Shown: positions 46,961-61,700 of the stretch, piece after piece
Position numbering within the stretch: position 1 is the first letter of the stretch
Layout of the letters: every line of letters starts with the position of its first letter
NCBI GenBank assembly: GCA_963921425.1
Contig: OY992836.1
Span: forward strand, 15,579,614-15,643,613
Direction: 5' to 3'
DNA length: 64,000 bases
DNA from: Dryas octopetala
Taxonomy: Eukaryota > Streptophyta > Magnoliopsida > Rosales > Rosaceae
Notes under the pieces: model-generated
Told to the model about the DNA's origin: nothing
Database searches by the model: none
Seen by the model: the letters and a program-made list of their open reading frames with translations, nothing else
Translations under genes and position numbers: made by a program

Positions 46961-47520
46961 ATATTAAATTTTTAACCAGAATAAAACTATTCCATGTGAG
47001 TAGCATTTGTCATTTTAGAAGATGTTTTCCAGCATAATCAATTTTATATTGTTTACGTCGTGCGAGTATTATTATAATAATCTGCTTTGAATCGGAAAAA
47101 CAAAGAAAAAAGATGCTTTACCAATTAAAATGTATTTTCCTACACTACGAGATAAGGAGGTTAATTAATGATGCATGTAAAAGGCCATTACATTTTTTTT
47201 TGTTAGTTTTAGATGCAAGTCTTATGTAACTTGTCGTTATGTCGAGATGATCAATGATACGAACAATATTAAATGTTTAACCAGAACGAAACTATTCCAT
47301 GTGAGTAGCATTTGTCATTTCAGAAGATGTTTTCCCGCACAATCAATTTTATATTGTTTACGTCGTGCGAGTATTATTATAATAATCTGCTTTGAATCGG
47401 AAAAAACAAAGAAAAAAGATGCTTTACCAATTAAAATGTATTTTCCTACACTACGAGATAAAGAGGTTAATTAATGATGCATGTAAAAGGCCATTACATT
47501 TTTTTTTGTTAGTTTTAGAT
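46911..47520. repeat. Tandem duplication, 305-bp unit
   Basis: 46911-47215 and 47216-47520 are near-identical. Each begins 'aagtcttat(a/g)taacttgtcg', i.e. within the last 50 bp of the LTR-like repeat, and ends 'gttagttttagatg'. The duplication therefore copied the repeat-flank junction and post-dates the LTR-like insertion. Confidence 0.9.
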
Positions 47521-47803
47521 GGGGATGGCTCAAAGAGTCAAATGGGTGCTGCTCATAAACGTTTGTCACTTGAAGTAATTACAAAAGTAAAAATTTGGAA
47601 TCTATTTCAATATTAAGAATGGAAAGAGAAATACTACTAAACTAATAACTAGTTGGTAACAAGTTTAAAATTAAAAATTAGTTATTCTATTTAGTTTTAC
47701 ACACAAATAAATAGTTATGGAGAGGGGATGAGAGAAAGAGGAAATTTCTTTTTATTAATTTTAAAAAACAAACAATTAAGGGTAACATAAAAGGAAACAT
47801 TTA

Positions 47804-48020
47804 CTTCTTACTCACATGAACTTCTTTCTTTTCCAAAATTTTAATCGTAAATCTATTTGCATCTACAAGTTTGCTCATCAGACCTAAAAAAAATGTTTTG
47901 TTTTCATGTTACCCTCTCCATCCCCCTTCCTATGGCCATCTTCATCTAAAATTTTTAGGTGTGATGAACAAACTTTTAGATGCAAATAGATTTACTAAAG
48001 AAGTTCTTGTGAGTAAGAAG
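47804..48020. mobile_element. Small foldback element
   Basis: The left arm starts cttcttactcacatgaac and includes 'aaatctatttgcatct'. The right arm contains 'agatgcaaatagattt' and ends gttcttgtgagtaagaag. The arms are about 80 bp around a 50-bp centre. No coding capacity; a target duplication was not resolved. Confidence 0.65.
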
Positions 48021-48476
48021 TGCATTAAAATAATGTTAATTAATCAAAGCCATTTAGGTTGTGACTTGTGAGAGAGGGTGGAATAATGCATTAGAAATAG
48101 AATGACTTAAGTATTCGATTTCCTTTTAATATAACAAAAGAAAAGTTAATTAACTTGCATGGTATTTTACTTTACAATATGGAAGGGATATGAAATTGAA
48201 GTTCCCCTTCCTCATATAAAAAGATATAATCCGGTGCGCTTTGCTTACAAAGTAGAAAATTATAGCCGTCAATTTCAACGAAAAGACAACACAAATCCAC
48301 ATCCAACCGCCAATAAGTCGCGCTGAAATCAGATAGGACCGTTAGTCGTTTACAATCCCACCAACTTCCTTTGAATTAAAAATTTGATATTCTCCAAAAC
48401 CCAAAGACACAGACTTTGACAAGCTTCTCTTGCAAATGGAGGTCCATAGACCAACTCGTACGGACGCTCTTCTCTC

Positions 48477-48485
48477 TATAAAATT
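48477..48485 (+). promoter_or_regulatory. Probable TATA box of alpha-mannosidase 1
   Basis: ctataaaat preceded by a CT-rich stretch, about 170 bp before the ATG at 48652. It is a plausible core promoter; no transcription start evidence is available. Confidence 0.5.
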
Positions 48486-48651
48486 AGGCCGGCCATTGCC
48501 AACCAATCCCAAAGGAGAAACCGAGGAGGTCTCCTTTGTCCTCGCAATCACAGCGGAGCTAACAAGTAGGTACAATCAGTCATCACCACTGCTTCTACAA
48601 AATCGGAGCTTTTCAGAGAAGCGCTTTTGATCGACTTTTAGGCTCTGAAAA

Positions 48652-51600
48652 ATGAGAAAGCCGGTCACTTCAGCCTCGGCTTTTCAGTGTGCGCTTATTG
48701 CTGTTGCTGCTGCTGTTTGTTTGTGTACCAACGCCGTTAATGGCCGTTATGTGCAGTACAACACAGGGAGTGGTGTGGTGGAAGGCAAATTGAATGTTCA
48801 TTTGGTCGCGCATTCGCACGACGACGTCGGGTGGTTGAAGACGGTTGATCAGTACTATTTTGGAGCAAACAACAGCATTCAGGTCATATATAATCAAATT
48901 TATGAATATTTTGTTAGTGGAAGAATTAATTATTTGAATCACTAATTAATCACTGAGTTTGTTGATTTTGTGTAGGGTGCTTGTGTTGAGAATGTGTTGG
49001 ACTCCGTTGTCGAATCGTTGCTTCGTGATCTGAATAGGAAATTTGTGTTTGCTGAGATGGTAGGCCACTGAGATTTTTACATTATGTTGGAGTTTTTCAC
49101 TTTTTTTTTTTTTTTTTTTTCCCCCATCTGTTTTCTGATTAAATCTAGTATGAATTTTAGGCATTTTTCCAAAGATGGTGGTTAACACAAAGTGTGGGAA
49201 CACAGAAAATCGTGCGAAAACTAGTAGATGCTGGGCAGTTAGAGTTTGTGTATGCTACTAGCAATCAATTTTTTTGGCTTGTATTTGTGTTTTCATCTCT
49301 AACTTATTATGAGCATTTGTATGTATATGTCTATGTGTAGAAATGGTGGTTGGTGCATGCATGATGAAGCAACGGTCCATTACATAGACATGATTGACCA
49401 AACAACTCTAGGCCACCGTGCAATAAAGGAGCAGTTCAACAAAGTACCCCGGGCGGGATGGCAAATTGATCCATTCGGGCACTCCGCCGTGCAAGGTTAC
49501 TTACTTGGAGCCGAGGTACACTGTTGGTGAAATTTAATCAGTAATGCTTTATTTCTGAATTTGAAGTCATAACTAACATCATTTACATTAGTTATAATTT
49601 TAACATATTGGTTTGTATTCCATAATTCTGGTTAAATATTGACAGAGTTTGATTCTTCAAAATATTCTTGCAGCTTGGGTTTGATTCTGTACATTTTGCA
49701 AGGGTTGATTATCAGGACAGAGCAAAGCGCAAGGGAGATAAGTCTCTTGAAGTTATATGGCGTGGATCCAAAACTTTTGGTGCTTCATCTCAGGTTTGGA
49801 ACTGCAACTCCTGCTGCTACCCATTTTCTTCTTAATTAATAATGTAATTTAGTGTTTACTAAACGACTGCCTTGGTCCTTTGGTAGATTTTTGCCAATGC
49901 TTTTCCATACCACTATAGTCCGCCCCCTGGTTTCAATTTTGAAGTAAACAATGATGACTTCATTCCTGTCCAGGTTCTAATTTCAACAAGAGTAACTTTT
50001 CCCATTAAACATTAGATGTTCTTGCTCAGTGTATGCATCATCTAATCTGTTAAATGATAAAACTGCAGGATAATCCTCTTATTTTCAACTACAATGTTGA
50101 AGAGCGTGTTAATGATTTCATTAATGCTTCAATTACCCAAGTAAACTCTTACTTAGCTCCTTGTTCTATTTTATTTAGTTTTTAATCTTATCTTATAGCA
50201 ATGGAGTTTATCTGTTCCTAAAGGCTCCTTGTAAAGTTCTGTTCACAATTCATTTTGCTAATGGTGAAGGCTGAAGCATGCATGTGATAAAAGCTTGAAT
50301 GATCTTAATGTACAGGCAAATGTGACAAGGACTAATCACATTATGTGGACAATGGGTGATGATTTCCAATACCAATATGCTGAATCTTGGTTCAAACAAA
50401 TGGACAAATTAATTCACTATGTTAATAAGGTGGAGTTTAATCAGAAAGATCATACTAGTTATCAAAATTTCAGTTTTGAAGTTCCATCATTAAGCTAATT
50501 GATACTTTTTTCCTTTCATTTTGATATATAATAAAGGCCTTCATCATGACTTCTTCTTTTGGTATTAATTTTTCAGGATGGTCGAGTTAATGCCTTGTAT
50601 TCTACACCATCTATCTATACTGATGCCAAAAATGCAGCAAATCAGTCATGGCCACTGAAAACTGATGATTATTTTCCGTGAGTGTTATTCTCTCCATTCC
50701 CTCTGTGTTTAAAAAACAGGATTTGTCGACTTAATCTATTGCATACATTGTTTGCCCAATGATTGCTAACAGGTATGCAGATAGGGTAGATGCTTATTGG
50801 ACTGGCTATTTTACCAGTCGCCCAGGTTTGAAGCGATATGTTAGGGATCTGAGTGGATATTATTTGGTATGAAATTGAATCAATCCGCCTTAGTAATTAT
50901 CCATAGTCGGGATGAAATAGATCGAAAGTCTTGTCTTCCATTTCTGTACACTTGATATGCTGGATGCCTAGGACCCAGCATCTGATTAGTGATGTCAGTT
51001 TTAAGTGCAATTTACTTCTGCCTTGAATCTATTGGTTTTTTTGTCATTTCATGCCATGGAAATAGTCTTAAGATAGTTCATTCATCTTTGGCATGTTGTC
51101 ACAAAAATTTATCAACTTGAACATCTATTGAGAACATGGACTGCCAGGTTTCAGTCACTGCATATGGAGAGGATCTATTCTTCCTTTTGTCAACTAAGTG
51201 GTGTACTGGTGTTAACTGTAATTTTTTATTTGTATAAAATAGGCAGCACGAGAACTAGAATTTCTGGTTGGAATGAGAGCAAATGGATCCAATACCTTTG
51301 CCCTTGGAGATGCTTTAGGAATTGCACAGCACCACGATGCTGTCACTGGCACTGCTAAACAACATACAACAAATGACTATGCAAAGCGCCTGTCCATTGG
51401 TGCCTCTGAGGTCGCCAGCTAGTCTCTCTGTAAATTTGTTCCTTCTGAGTTTTGTATTTTCTCTGACACTGTTATTCTTCTTGCATGCTAAATTTGTCTA
51501 AGATATCTTATTAACATAAGGACGTTTTATAGGCAGAAGCTGTTGTCAGTTCTGCTTTATCGTGCTTGACTAAAAACAAGTCAGAAGACCAATGTGAAGA

Positions 51601-52051
51601 ACCAGCATTGACTTTTGGCCAGGTGATAGTTCATTATGGTTCATAGCATTTTTGGATCAATTGGTGCCATTTTTCTGGATATACCAATAATTTTCTAAAA
51701 CTTGTATTATTTAATATAAAATGGCAATAATCTAGTTGGTCCTCCTGGCTTAAAGCTACTTTTCCTTCTCAATCCCTCTTTTGATTCTTAAACAGTGCCA
51801 ATTACTCAACATCAGTTTCTGCCCTCCAACAGAGGAAGATATTCCAGAAGGGAAGAGCTTGGTAATTTTTCTTGTTTTTCTAATTTACCTATGAATAATA
51901 CACTCGTGAGAATTTTTTTTGTTCATTCTATTTAAATGTAAATTTCAGGTTGTTGTGGCATATAATCCTCTTGGATGGAATCGGACTGAGATTGTTAGGA
52001 TACCTGTGAGTATGTGCTTTGTGTTTAGTTTATGCTATCATAGTGTAGTTT

Positions 52052-52094
<43 letters not shown>

Positions 52095-55000
52095 TTTTGT
52101 TTTTTCTTATAACCTTGTGTCCATGCATATGTTAGTTCAGCATACAATACAATATTTTAAGATGACTATCAGGTTAACTCTGCTTTATGTTGCATGCTTA
52201 GCATCAGTATACATATGCCCACAAATGGAGTCTAACTGAAGTTAGAATGTTGAGTGGATGAATGGAAGGCAAGGAAAAAACATAGGAATCAATATCTTTG
52301 TAAGAAGCTAGAATTAGTGTCCATTACAATTTTTTATTTCAAAAAAAAAGACAGGTCTGATGGTTTTTCTGTGCATGATGGAATCCTATAAGTGAGAGTA
52401 GTAAGGTTTTCTAGGACTCCAATGTGTTAGTGGAAATGAGGCTGGAGTTTGAAATGAAAATTCATCAACTTTATGCAACAGGAGCAGAAATTCCTTTCTG
52501 AACATATTCCTTGGTATCAGAACAGTTGCTTTTTAATCACTTTAAATGCTTGTCACTATTACTTCATTGAAAATTTAAAATTGCGTTTGTTGTTCTTATT
52601 TAAGAAATTTAGAGCCAATCTGGGGTTTCTAGCTTTCTAGGGAAGCAAGTTTTGGTTCTCATTTGTTAACAAGCTTCCCTGAGTGTTTTCCCTTCCTTAT
52701 TATTTGAGTGTGACAATTTCAACCAGGTTAATGATGCCAGTCTTGTTGTTCAAGATTCCTCTGGAAAGTCCCTTGAGACACAATATGTAAGGGTAGATAA
52801 TGTTACAAGAAATCTAAGAAACTTCTATACAAAAGCCTACTTGGGACAGTCATCAAAAAAATTCCCTATGTACTGGCTAATCTTTCAAGCCTCTGTGCCA
52901 CCACTTGGTTGGAACACGTACTTCATTTCTAGAGGACCTACCAAAGGTATGTGTCCATTAATTTTCTCACTCCTTCTGGGCCTTGGAAATTCTCAAATGT
53001 TTTCTGACTATTTTTAATTTTATTTCCTATCTATCTTCTACTGTTTAGGTACACTACTTAAACAGGTTTTAGATTCTTATGAAGCTCATCTGCTAAAATA
53101 GAATGACGTTAAATTATATACAACTGAGACCTGTACATATTTATCTGTTTTTATTTGCCCAAACTTTTGAAGGGAAAAGAAGACGTGGAGTTCTCTCTGT
53201 GTGGGACAGTCCACAGAATGGCTCCATTGAAATTGGACCTGGAGATCTGAAGATGTCCTTCTCTTTCGCTTCTGGACAACTCAATCGCATGTATAATTCT
53301 AAAACAGGAGTAAGTTGTTTCACATTTCTCAAACAGTAGCCTTGCACAATCATTTTTATTCCTCAGACTGTTAGTTATTCCCTTGCATAGTGTGCTTTAC
53401 TGTACATATTTTAGAAGATTGTTATTTATTTTCTGTGTAATGCAATCTTTTCTCCAAGACAAGTTTTATAACTAAAAATTCAGAGAACTCCTGTGTAACT
53501 GACATAGGTTTAGATTTACAAACTGCACAAAAGAAGGGTGGGTTTACTTCTTTATTTCATAAGAATGCGGTGGAGACTTACACCAACCTTAATTCATAAT
53601 CTTATGTTACCAGGTTGATGTACCAATACAGCAGAGCTACCTCTGGTATGGTTCAAGCACAGGTGACAGCGATTCCCAGGTGTCCAACCTCTGTGCTAGG
53701 ATTTTGATTTATCTAATTACGTAACTGAAGTTGATGAAGGGCCTACTGAACTAACCTTCTTATATGATCTACCCAGCAAGCTTCTGGTGCATACATATTT
53801 CGGCCTAATGGCTCCCCTCCAACTGTTGTGTCAAGATTCGTAAGCCTTCTTTTGCGTGTTATCATGTGCTTGCTAAGCTTCAAAATTTAATGGATTTTCA
53901 GTATGGAAGAGAAAAAAAATTGAGAGATACTGTTTGGTGTCCACTATTGTATCCCTTTTTCCTAATCTACATTTTCTCATTTGGTGCTCACCGTGTCTCT
54001 ACACACAGCTTACAAAAATTTCCAAAGTTAGATCAAAAATTTGTTTAATACGTTAATTTTGGTGTTGGCGTGCATTAGCTTTTTGGTGTTTTGGCCAATA
54101 GCGTGTTTTTGCTTTTTATACATCATTGGTCACATTTCATAACAATATCAAGCTAAAACACATGAACACCAATACATGGTTCTTCACTACCAAATTTTAA
54201 AGTATTTATTCATTCTACAGGTACGCATGAAGGTCTTTCCTGGACCAATAGTTTATGAGGTTCACCAACAGTTCAATTCATGGATCTATCAGGTCATTGG
54301 CATGTTGTCAATTTTCTATCCCTGGTTGGAACTGTTTTTATCTTCTTCTTCTTTTTTTCTTTTTTCTTTTTTTTCCTGCGATCCTTAAATTGCTTATTTA
54401 ATTTGTTTATGTGAGTTTGTACATCCATTGACAAGATATATACACCATTTGAACCCAATTAAAATATAATGCAGAAGTGGAAATGAAATTGATTTTAGAA
54501 TTTGTAGACATATATTGAGTGTTGCATCACCATTTTGTATAGGGTGTTAGAATCTCCGCATTGGTTATATTGTTACCAACCACATTTTGCTAAATGAAGG
54601 CTTGCATTTGTTATTAGGTTACTAGACTCTACAAAGACAAAGATCATGTCGAAGTTGAATATACTGTGAGTGGTCTACCTGCCTTTTTTTTTTTTAATGA
54701 AAGAAAGGTCTTACCTTTATTTTCAAATCAACTCTGTTCATCATGGCTGTTGAATGCTTTTACTGGATGTAAAAAAATATAGTTTTATCTTGCTAGAATC
54801 AAATCAAATAGTTCTGAAATATTTTTATTTTGAAGATTGGTCCAATTCCCACAGAGGATGGTGTTGGAAAAGAGGTCATCACGCGAATGACAGCAAACAT
54901 GGAAACAAACAAAGTGTTTTACACCGACTCCAATGGAAGGGATTTCATTAAGCGGGTAACTTCATATATATGAGTTTCTCATACGACACTAATATTCTAC

Positions 55001-57392
55001 AGATGGATGAAGTTTTTTGGTTCCCATTGTTCCAAAAACTTACCGACCAATATTTTATAATTTAATGCTCCCCCTCACATCTGGACCTTTCTCCACCATT
55101 AGAGAGCGAAACATGTGGAATTCAACTTATATTGGGAGGTTGCAATTGTAGGAATTTAAATTCAAGCTCTACTTCTTTTATACCATGATAAACTTTGTTG
55201 CTTTACAATTCCAAAGTTAGAACTGTTAAAAATTTTATATTCTAACATTCATATAGAAATATGAAAATTATAAGTATAGAATTATAGATATGAAATCTCA
55301 CTTTGGTCCGAAGTTGGGTGCCAACGCTGTTAACATTAACTTGGATCATGGTTTTGCAGGTACGAGATCATAGATCAGACTGGAACCTTTCAGTTAATCA
55401 ACCTGTAGCTGGAAACTATTATCCGGTAATTTTCTTCACACTAATTCGCATGACATTTAGTGTGTGTGTGTGTGTGTGTACACAAACACACATATATTGA
55501 CTGAGAATGTTCCAACCTATTCTCATGGTAAAAATGGTGTGGTCAGTTTATTAATGGTTTTGTCATCTTCCTTTTCAGCTGAATCTTGGAATCTTTACTT
55601 TGGATAAGAAATCTGAGTTCTCAGTCTTGGTTGATCGTGCCACTGGCGGATCCAGCATTGAAGATGGACAAGTAGAGCTGATGCTTCATAGGTTTGATTT
55701 GGACAGACTGATTTTCAGCATTCAGGTCAAGTAATTACTTTATTGTGGATGTGGACATGTTAATCTAATTCTTCCTGTTTGAAACACAAGGCGTATGCTT
55801 GCTGATGATTCAAGAGGAGTGGGTGAACCCCTTGATGAAATAGTGTGCGTCAAAGATACATGCGAAGGACTAACGGTAATATATTACATAACAGTAGTTC
55901 CTATTCTTTTTCTATGCATCATAAGCATTGGACAGAAGCATTTTAAAATTTAAAGGCCTCATATTAATTTTAGTGCTTATTTATTATATTTCTGTATTGT
56001 ATGTTTTTTTGTTATCTTATTTTTTGCAGGTTCGAGGAAAGTATTATATGAGCGTAAACAAGCTAGGAGCTGGTGCCCTCTGGCGTCGGACAACTGGTCA
56101 AGAAGTTTACTCACCGCTTCTTTTATCGTTCACCCATGAGGTATGACTTTCAATATAACTATGGATTCTGTAAAGCATCATAGCTCTTGATATTATGATA
56201 TATGAATCATATAATTGATTGTTCAGAAATTGGAGGATTGGACTGCATCTCATTTGACAAGAGCATCTACCATGGATCCAAATTACAGCTTGCCTCGCAA
56301 TGTTGCTTTGATTACTCTTCAGGTGAATTTAAATCAGTGTAGAATGAAATGAGTGCTTGTTATTTTTTTTCTCTCTCTCTCTCCCTCTCACACAACCTAG
56401 TTTTGCAGGAGTTGGATGACGGAAGTGTACTCCTCCGTCTAGCCCATCTATATGAGGTAAACAAAAAGAAAATTATTTTGGTCTTCTTTGTTTCCTTTTG
56501 AAATGAGCCAAGCAATAATGCCTCACGAACTCAATGTAGTTTGGACTCATTTTTTTAATGCAGTTGGTTTGGTTAGGCTGCTGAAGATCCTCAATATTCA
56601 ACATTGGCCAAAGTCGAACTGAAGAAGATGTTTACAGGAAAAACGGTATGTACACCATCTTTTTAGCCTGTGGTACATTTTTCCCAACCTATGTTCTAGG
56701 GTACAAAGTATATGAAGTAGACTTAGGATCCTGATAGATACCTGAGTTGTCCACATTCACATACAATGTCTTGTGTGCAAATCTCTCAACTGCATTCTAT
56801 CCTAGGTAATCTTATGTAGACCATATAGGATGTCAAAATCTATATGGGTCCTAGTAGTTCTTCTCTCAACTTTTTTGGAAGAGGTCCCAAGTTCGAAAAT
56901 TTAGGGAAAAAAAAAACCGTAGAATTTTCTAAAATTTAGGGAGACTACAGCTTCAGGGTCTACAGTAATTTTGTGAAGAATTACATAGATTCTGGCTGAA
57001 GTTATATCCTTCATAGCTAGTGTTGCTCTTCTTTTATTTGAAAAACTTGTATTAGTTAGAGATCTCTTTGAGTCAAATTAACATGGATTTGCAATGAGGA
57101 ATCGACCTGTTTGCAATAGCAATCTAGTGGATGATGAGGATGATAAGATTAACTGGTCCTGTTGGTGATTGGTAATGTGCCTTGTTGGTGTTTGAACTTT
57201 CAGATAAAGGAGTTGAAGGAAGTGAGCTTGTCAGCAAACCAAGAGAAGTCAGAGATGAAGAGGATGACATGGAGAGTTGAGGGTCTCGGTGAAGAAGAAC
57301 CTACGCCAGTTAGAGGGGGCCCTGTTAATAACTCAACTCTTGTTGTTGAGCTTGTACCCATGGAGATACGCACTTTCTTGTTGAAATTTTAG
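48652..57392 (+). CDS. GH38 alpha-mannosidase, copy 1 (complete)
   Basis: Class II alpha-mannosidase of the vacuolar/apoplastic type, trimming mannose from N-glycans. All 29 exons were traced with consistent phases, giving 1016 aa, the usual size. The signal peptide is about residues 8-30 ([18 protein letters not shown]). Zinc site HSHDDVGW at 54-61 (His54, Asp... His56 region), catalytic aspartate in QIDPFGHS (Asp178), and HHDAVTGT at 419-426 are intact. The C-terminal beta domains follow, ending [10 protein letters not shown]. Example exon limits: 48652-48882, 48976-49059, 49161-49249, 49341-49515, 51243-51410, 52727-52946, 53173-53309, 54836-54955, 56577-56645 and 57204-57392. Intron 14 has a CT microsatellite and intron 22 a GT run. 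The stop codon lies 490 bp from that of the convergent copy 2. At5g66150-like by gene order (from memory). Confidence 0.96.
52046..52092. repeat. CT microsatellite
   Basis: CT dinucleotide run in the intron after exon 14 of alpha-mannosidase 1. Confidence 0.95.
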
Positions 57393-57881
57393 TTGGTGTT
57401 TTTTCATCTTTGTTATAGTTTGACAAAATAAAGCAATAACACTTTTTACTAAATTAAGCTTATTTTATCTCATTGGATTCTATTTGTGACTCTGGTGAAT
57501 CATCAGTATGCATCAAAAGCATAGGTATTGCATAAAAATTATAAAATGTCTGAATTTAAGTAACATATAATTCAATTATCATTGGATTGTGGTAGAGGAA
57601 ATTCTACATCTTCTCATCTATTTTCTTTGTAAATCTATATTTTTATTTTAAACATTATTTGGCCTGATTGCGTGAAATGAAAAAAGGACAAAATATATAT
57701 ATCTACGAAATTTGAGAGGCAGAACAAAAAATTGTTATGAAAAAGAAAACAATAGTTACTTCACCATGTTTCTTGCCATAGGTGATAAAATTGAGAAAAA
57801 TTTTGTTGTCTCTAGTATTATTGTTCACTAAAGTACTAATGCTCTCTTTTGTCGAATTATACCGAGAAGAAAAATCTCTAT
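57393..57881. other. Convergent intergenic spacer
   Basis: Only 489 bp separate the stop codons of the two tail-to-tail mannosidase genes, so both 3' UTRs and polyadenylation signals must lie here. No other feature seen. Confidence 0.6.
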
Positions 57882-58670
57882 CTAAAATTTCAACAAGAAA
57901 GTGCGTATCTCCATGGGTCCAAGCTTGACAACAAGAGTTGAATTATTTACAGGACCCCCTCTAATTGGGATAGCTTCTTCTCTGCCGTTCCCTTCAACTT
58001 TCCATTTCATCCTCTTCATCTCTGACTTCTCTTGGTTTGCTGACAAGCTCACTTCCTTCACCTCCTTTATCTGAAAGTACTCAAACACCAACAATCACTA
58101 TAGTAATCGCGAACAGGACTAGTTAAATCCTATCATCCTCATCTCCACCAAGAGCAACCAGATTTGCCAGAAGGCAAATCGTCTAATAAATACAAGTTCT
58201 TTGAATAAAAGAAGAGTAGCATGCATGAGCTATTAAGGACAAAAGTGCAGCCAGAATCAATGTAATTATCTATTGGGACACTAGTTTCTATTGTGATAGA
58301 TTAAAAAGATGCTATACATACCGTTTTTCCTGTAAACATCTTCTTCAGTTCAACTTTGGCCAACCTTGAATACTCAGGAACTTCAGCCTCCTAACCACAG
58401 CAACAACATGGAAGAAGTGAATGCAAATTATATTGAAACCAAAAACATAACTGAATAAGGACCGGAGGACTATGTCAGTGGTGAAAGATGTGAGAAAAAC
58501 ATGGTGGCATGGAGAATGGGATTCATCTAACTGTTGAGTTTGTGACACATTAATACTTGGCTCATTTCAAAAGGAACATGTATAGGGGCATAATAAAAAT
58601 CATTCTTTTACCTCGTATAGATGTGCTAGACGAAGCAGTACGCTTCCATCATCCAACTCCTGTAAAACAA

Positions 58671-58737
<67 letters not shown>

Positions 58738-61700
58738 ACAAGCACTCAATTCATTCAATGGTGAATCTCAAGTCACCTGAAGAGTAATCAAAGCAACATT
58801 GAGAGGCAAGCTATAATTTGGATCCATGATAGATGCTTTTGTCAAATGAGATGCAGTCCAATCCTCCAATTTCTGAACAATCAAATATGTTATAAGATCA
58901 AGAGTTATGATGCTTCACACAATCTGTAATATAGTCAAGTCATACTTCATGCGTGAAAGCCAAAAGAAGTGGTGAGTAAACTTCTTGGCCGGTTGTCCGG
59001 CGCCAGCGAGCACCAGCCCCTAGTTGGTTGATGCTTATATAATAATTTCCTCGAACCTGAAAAAAAAAAAAAAAATATGAACCAAAATAATGAGAAAACA
59101 TAAAATGTATCCAGTGCTTTATGATGCATAGTTTAAGAAAACTAGAATTATGAAATAGAAACTACTGTTGTTTGTAATGTCATACCGTTAGTCCTTGACA
59201 TGTATTTTTTATGCACACAGTTTCATCAAGGGCTTCCTCCACTCCTTTATAATCATCATAGAGCAGACGCCTTGTGTTCAAACAGGGAAAATCAGATTAA
59301 TTAGCATGTCCACATACACAATAAAGCAAGTACTAGCTTGACCGGAATGCTGAAAATCAGTACGTCGAAATCAAACCTATGAAGCATCAACTCTACTTCT
59401 CCATCCTCGATGCTGGCTCCTCCAGTGGCACGATCAACCAAGACTGAGAACTCAGATTTCTTATCTCTAGTAAAAATTCCAAGATTTAGCTGAAAAAGAA
59501 GATAATTAGCATTAACAAAACCACTGCTCAAACCATTTCTACAATCACAATAGGTTGAAACATTCTCAATTTATCTTCAAAGTTATAAGGAGCAATTTGA
59601 AGGAGTTGTAACTGTTTCAAATGATTCTATTCTGTTTGTCTCTAAACAAATGCATTATTGACCATCTTCAAGCCAAAATTATGATTTGGCTTGATATTCT
59701 CTATATGAACTACTCAAGAGGAAAATTCTATTCACAGCCACAGGCAGATAAAATAGGCGTTCGAATACATCCGAATGAAGATATAGAGTTCCAAGTTAAG
59801 CAGTAGTCTTAAATAAACATTCAATTCTTAGATAAATAACAACTATTTTTCTTGTGAACTTACTGGATAATAGTTTCCTGCTACAGGTTGATTAACCAAA
59901 AGGGACCAGTCTGATCTATAATCTCGAACCTGCAAAACCATGATTCAAGTCAGGATTTATATAACCTTTCAGAATTTAGAATCCATGAGACGAAGCAATA
60001 TCTTTAGCTCTCAAGGGTGTAGTGTGTTAGAAAACCCCCAACAGCTTAAGCTATTAGGAAATGGGTCAACAAGGTATATCAAGCTAACTCATATATGGTA
60101 CTTACCCGTTTTATGAAATCCCTTCCATTGGAATCAGTGTAAAACACCTTGTCTGTGGTCATATTTGTTGTCATTCGAGTGATGACCTCTTTTCCAAAAC
60201 CATCTTCTGTGGGAATTGGACCAATCTTCAGAATAAGAAGGCATCAGAGCTATAAATAAAGTATCCACCAGCCATAATGAACAGATTTGAAATGAAAATA
60301 ATGGTGAGATGCTTCTTTCATCAAAATAAAATGGCAGGTATATTACTCACAGTGAATTCAACCTCAGCATGCTCTTTGTCTCTGTAAACCCTAGTGACCT
60401 AATATACAAATGCAAGCCTTCATTTAGCAAAATGTGGTTGATAAACAACATAAACCAATGTGGAAATTTTAAGACCCTATACACAATGCTGATGCAACAC
60501 TCTCTATAGGCCCACAAAGTATAAAGTCAACTTCATCTCCACTTCTGCATTATATTTCATTTGGGTCCAAATGATGTATTATATAGCTTGCTAATGAATG
60601 TAGAAACTCACATAAACAATTAAATAAGCAATTTACAGTTCTAAGATACAAAACAGTTCTGAATAGGGATAGAAAATTGACAATATGCCAGTGACCTGAT
60701 AAATCCATGAATTGAACTGTTGGTGAACCTCATCAACTAGTGGTCCACGAACGACCTTCAAGGGTACCTGTAGAATGAACAAAATACCTTAAACGACCAA
60801 ATTATAAAAAAAACTATTGGCCAAAATATATAAAAGCTAACACATGTTTACACCAAAAATAACGTATAAACACCATATGAGTATTATGAGAAAAAGCATA
60901 AAGCAAAAAGGTACACAAGTAGTGAACCCCAAATATTATCTCCATTACTTTCTTCTATATTGAAATCCCATCCAATGAAAATTATGAAGCTTAGCAAACA
61001 CATGATAATATCAGAAGAAGGCTTACTGATTTTGATACAACATTTGGAAGGGGGTCAGTAGGCCGGAATACGTATGCACCAGAACCTGCTCGATAGATCA
61101 TACAACTTTATGTTACTACAATAGGTACTCCTTTGACTTGAATTATGTAATTAAGTAATTCACAACCCTAGCACAGAGATTGGACACCTGGGAATAGAAA
61201 TCACCTGAGCTTGAATTATACCAGTGGTAGCTCTGCTGAATTGGTACATCAACCTGGATACAGATGATGATTATTTAAAGATTATGTAAACCTCCACCAC
61301 ATTGTTACAAAACGAAGAAATAAACCCACCCTTTTCCAAAGCATGTACAGAAAAGCACACTGTGAAAGTGATGATTGTGCAAGGTAATGTTTGAGAAATG
61401 TTAAAACAACTTACTCCTGTTTTAGAGTTATACATCCGTTTGAGTTGTCCTGAAGCAAAAGAAAAGGACATCTTCAGATCTCCAGGGCCAATTTCAATGG
61501 TCTCATTCTGTGGGCTGCCCATCACAGAGAGAAATCCATTTCTGTTTTTCCCTGAAAAAGTTTTTGTACATATAAAAGCAGATGAATAAGTACATATCTC
61601 AGTTGTGCATAATTTAGGCTATTCTATTTTAGCAGATGATCGAACTTCATAAGAATCTAAAATCTGTTAAAGTAGTGTACCTAGACAGTAGAAGGTAGAT

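Larger units (their letters stand above)
47521..48651. other. Upstream region of alpha-mannosidase 1
   Basis: No gene. It contains a small foldback element (47804-48020). The promoter of the mannosidase gene must lie in the last part. Confidence 0.5.
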
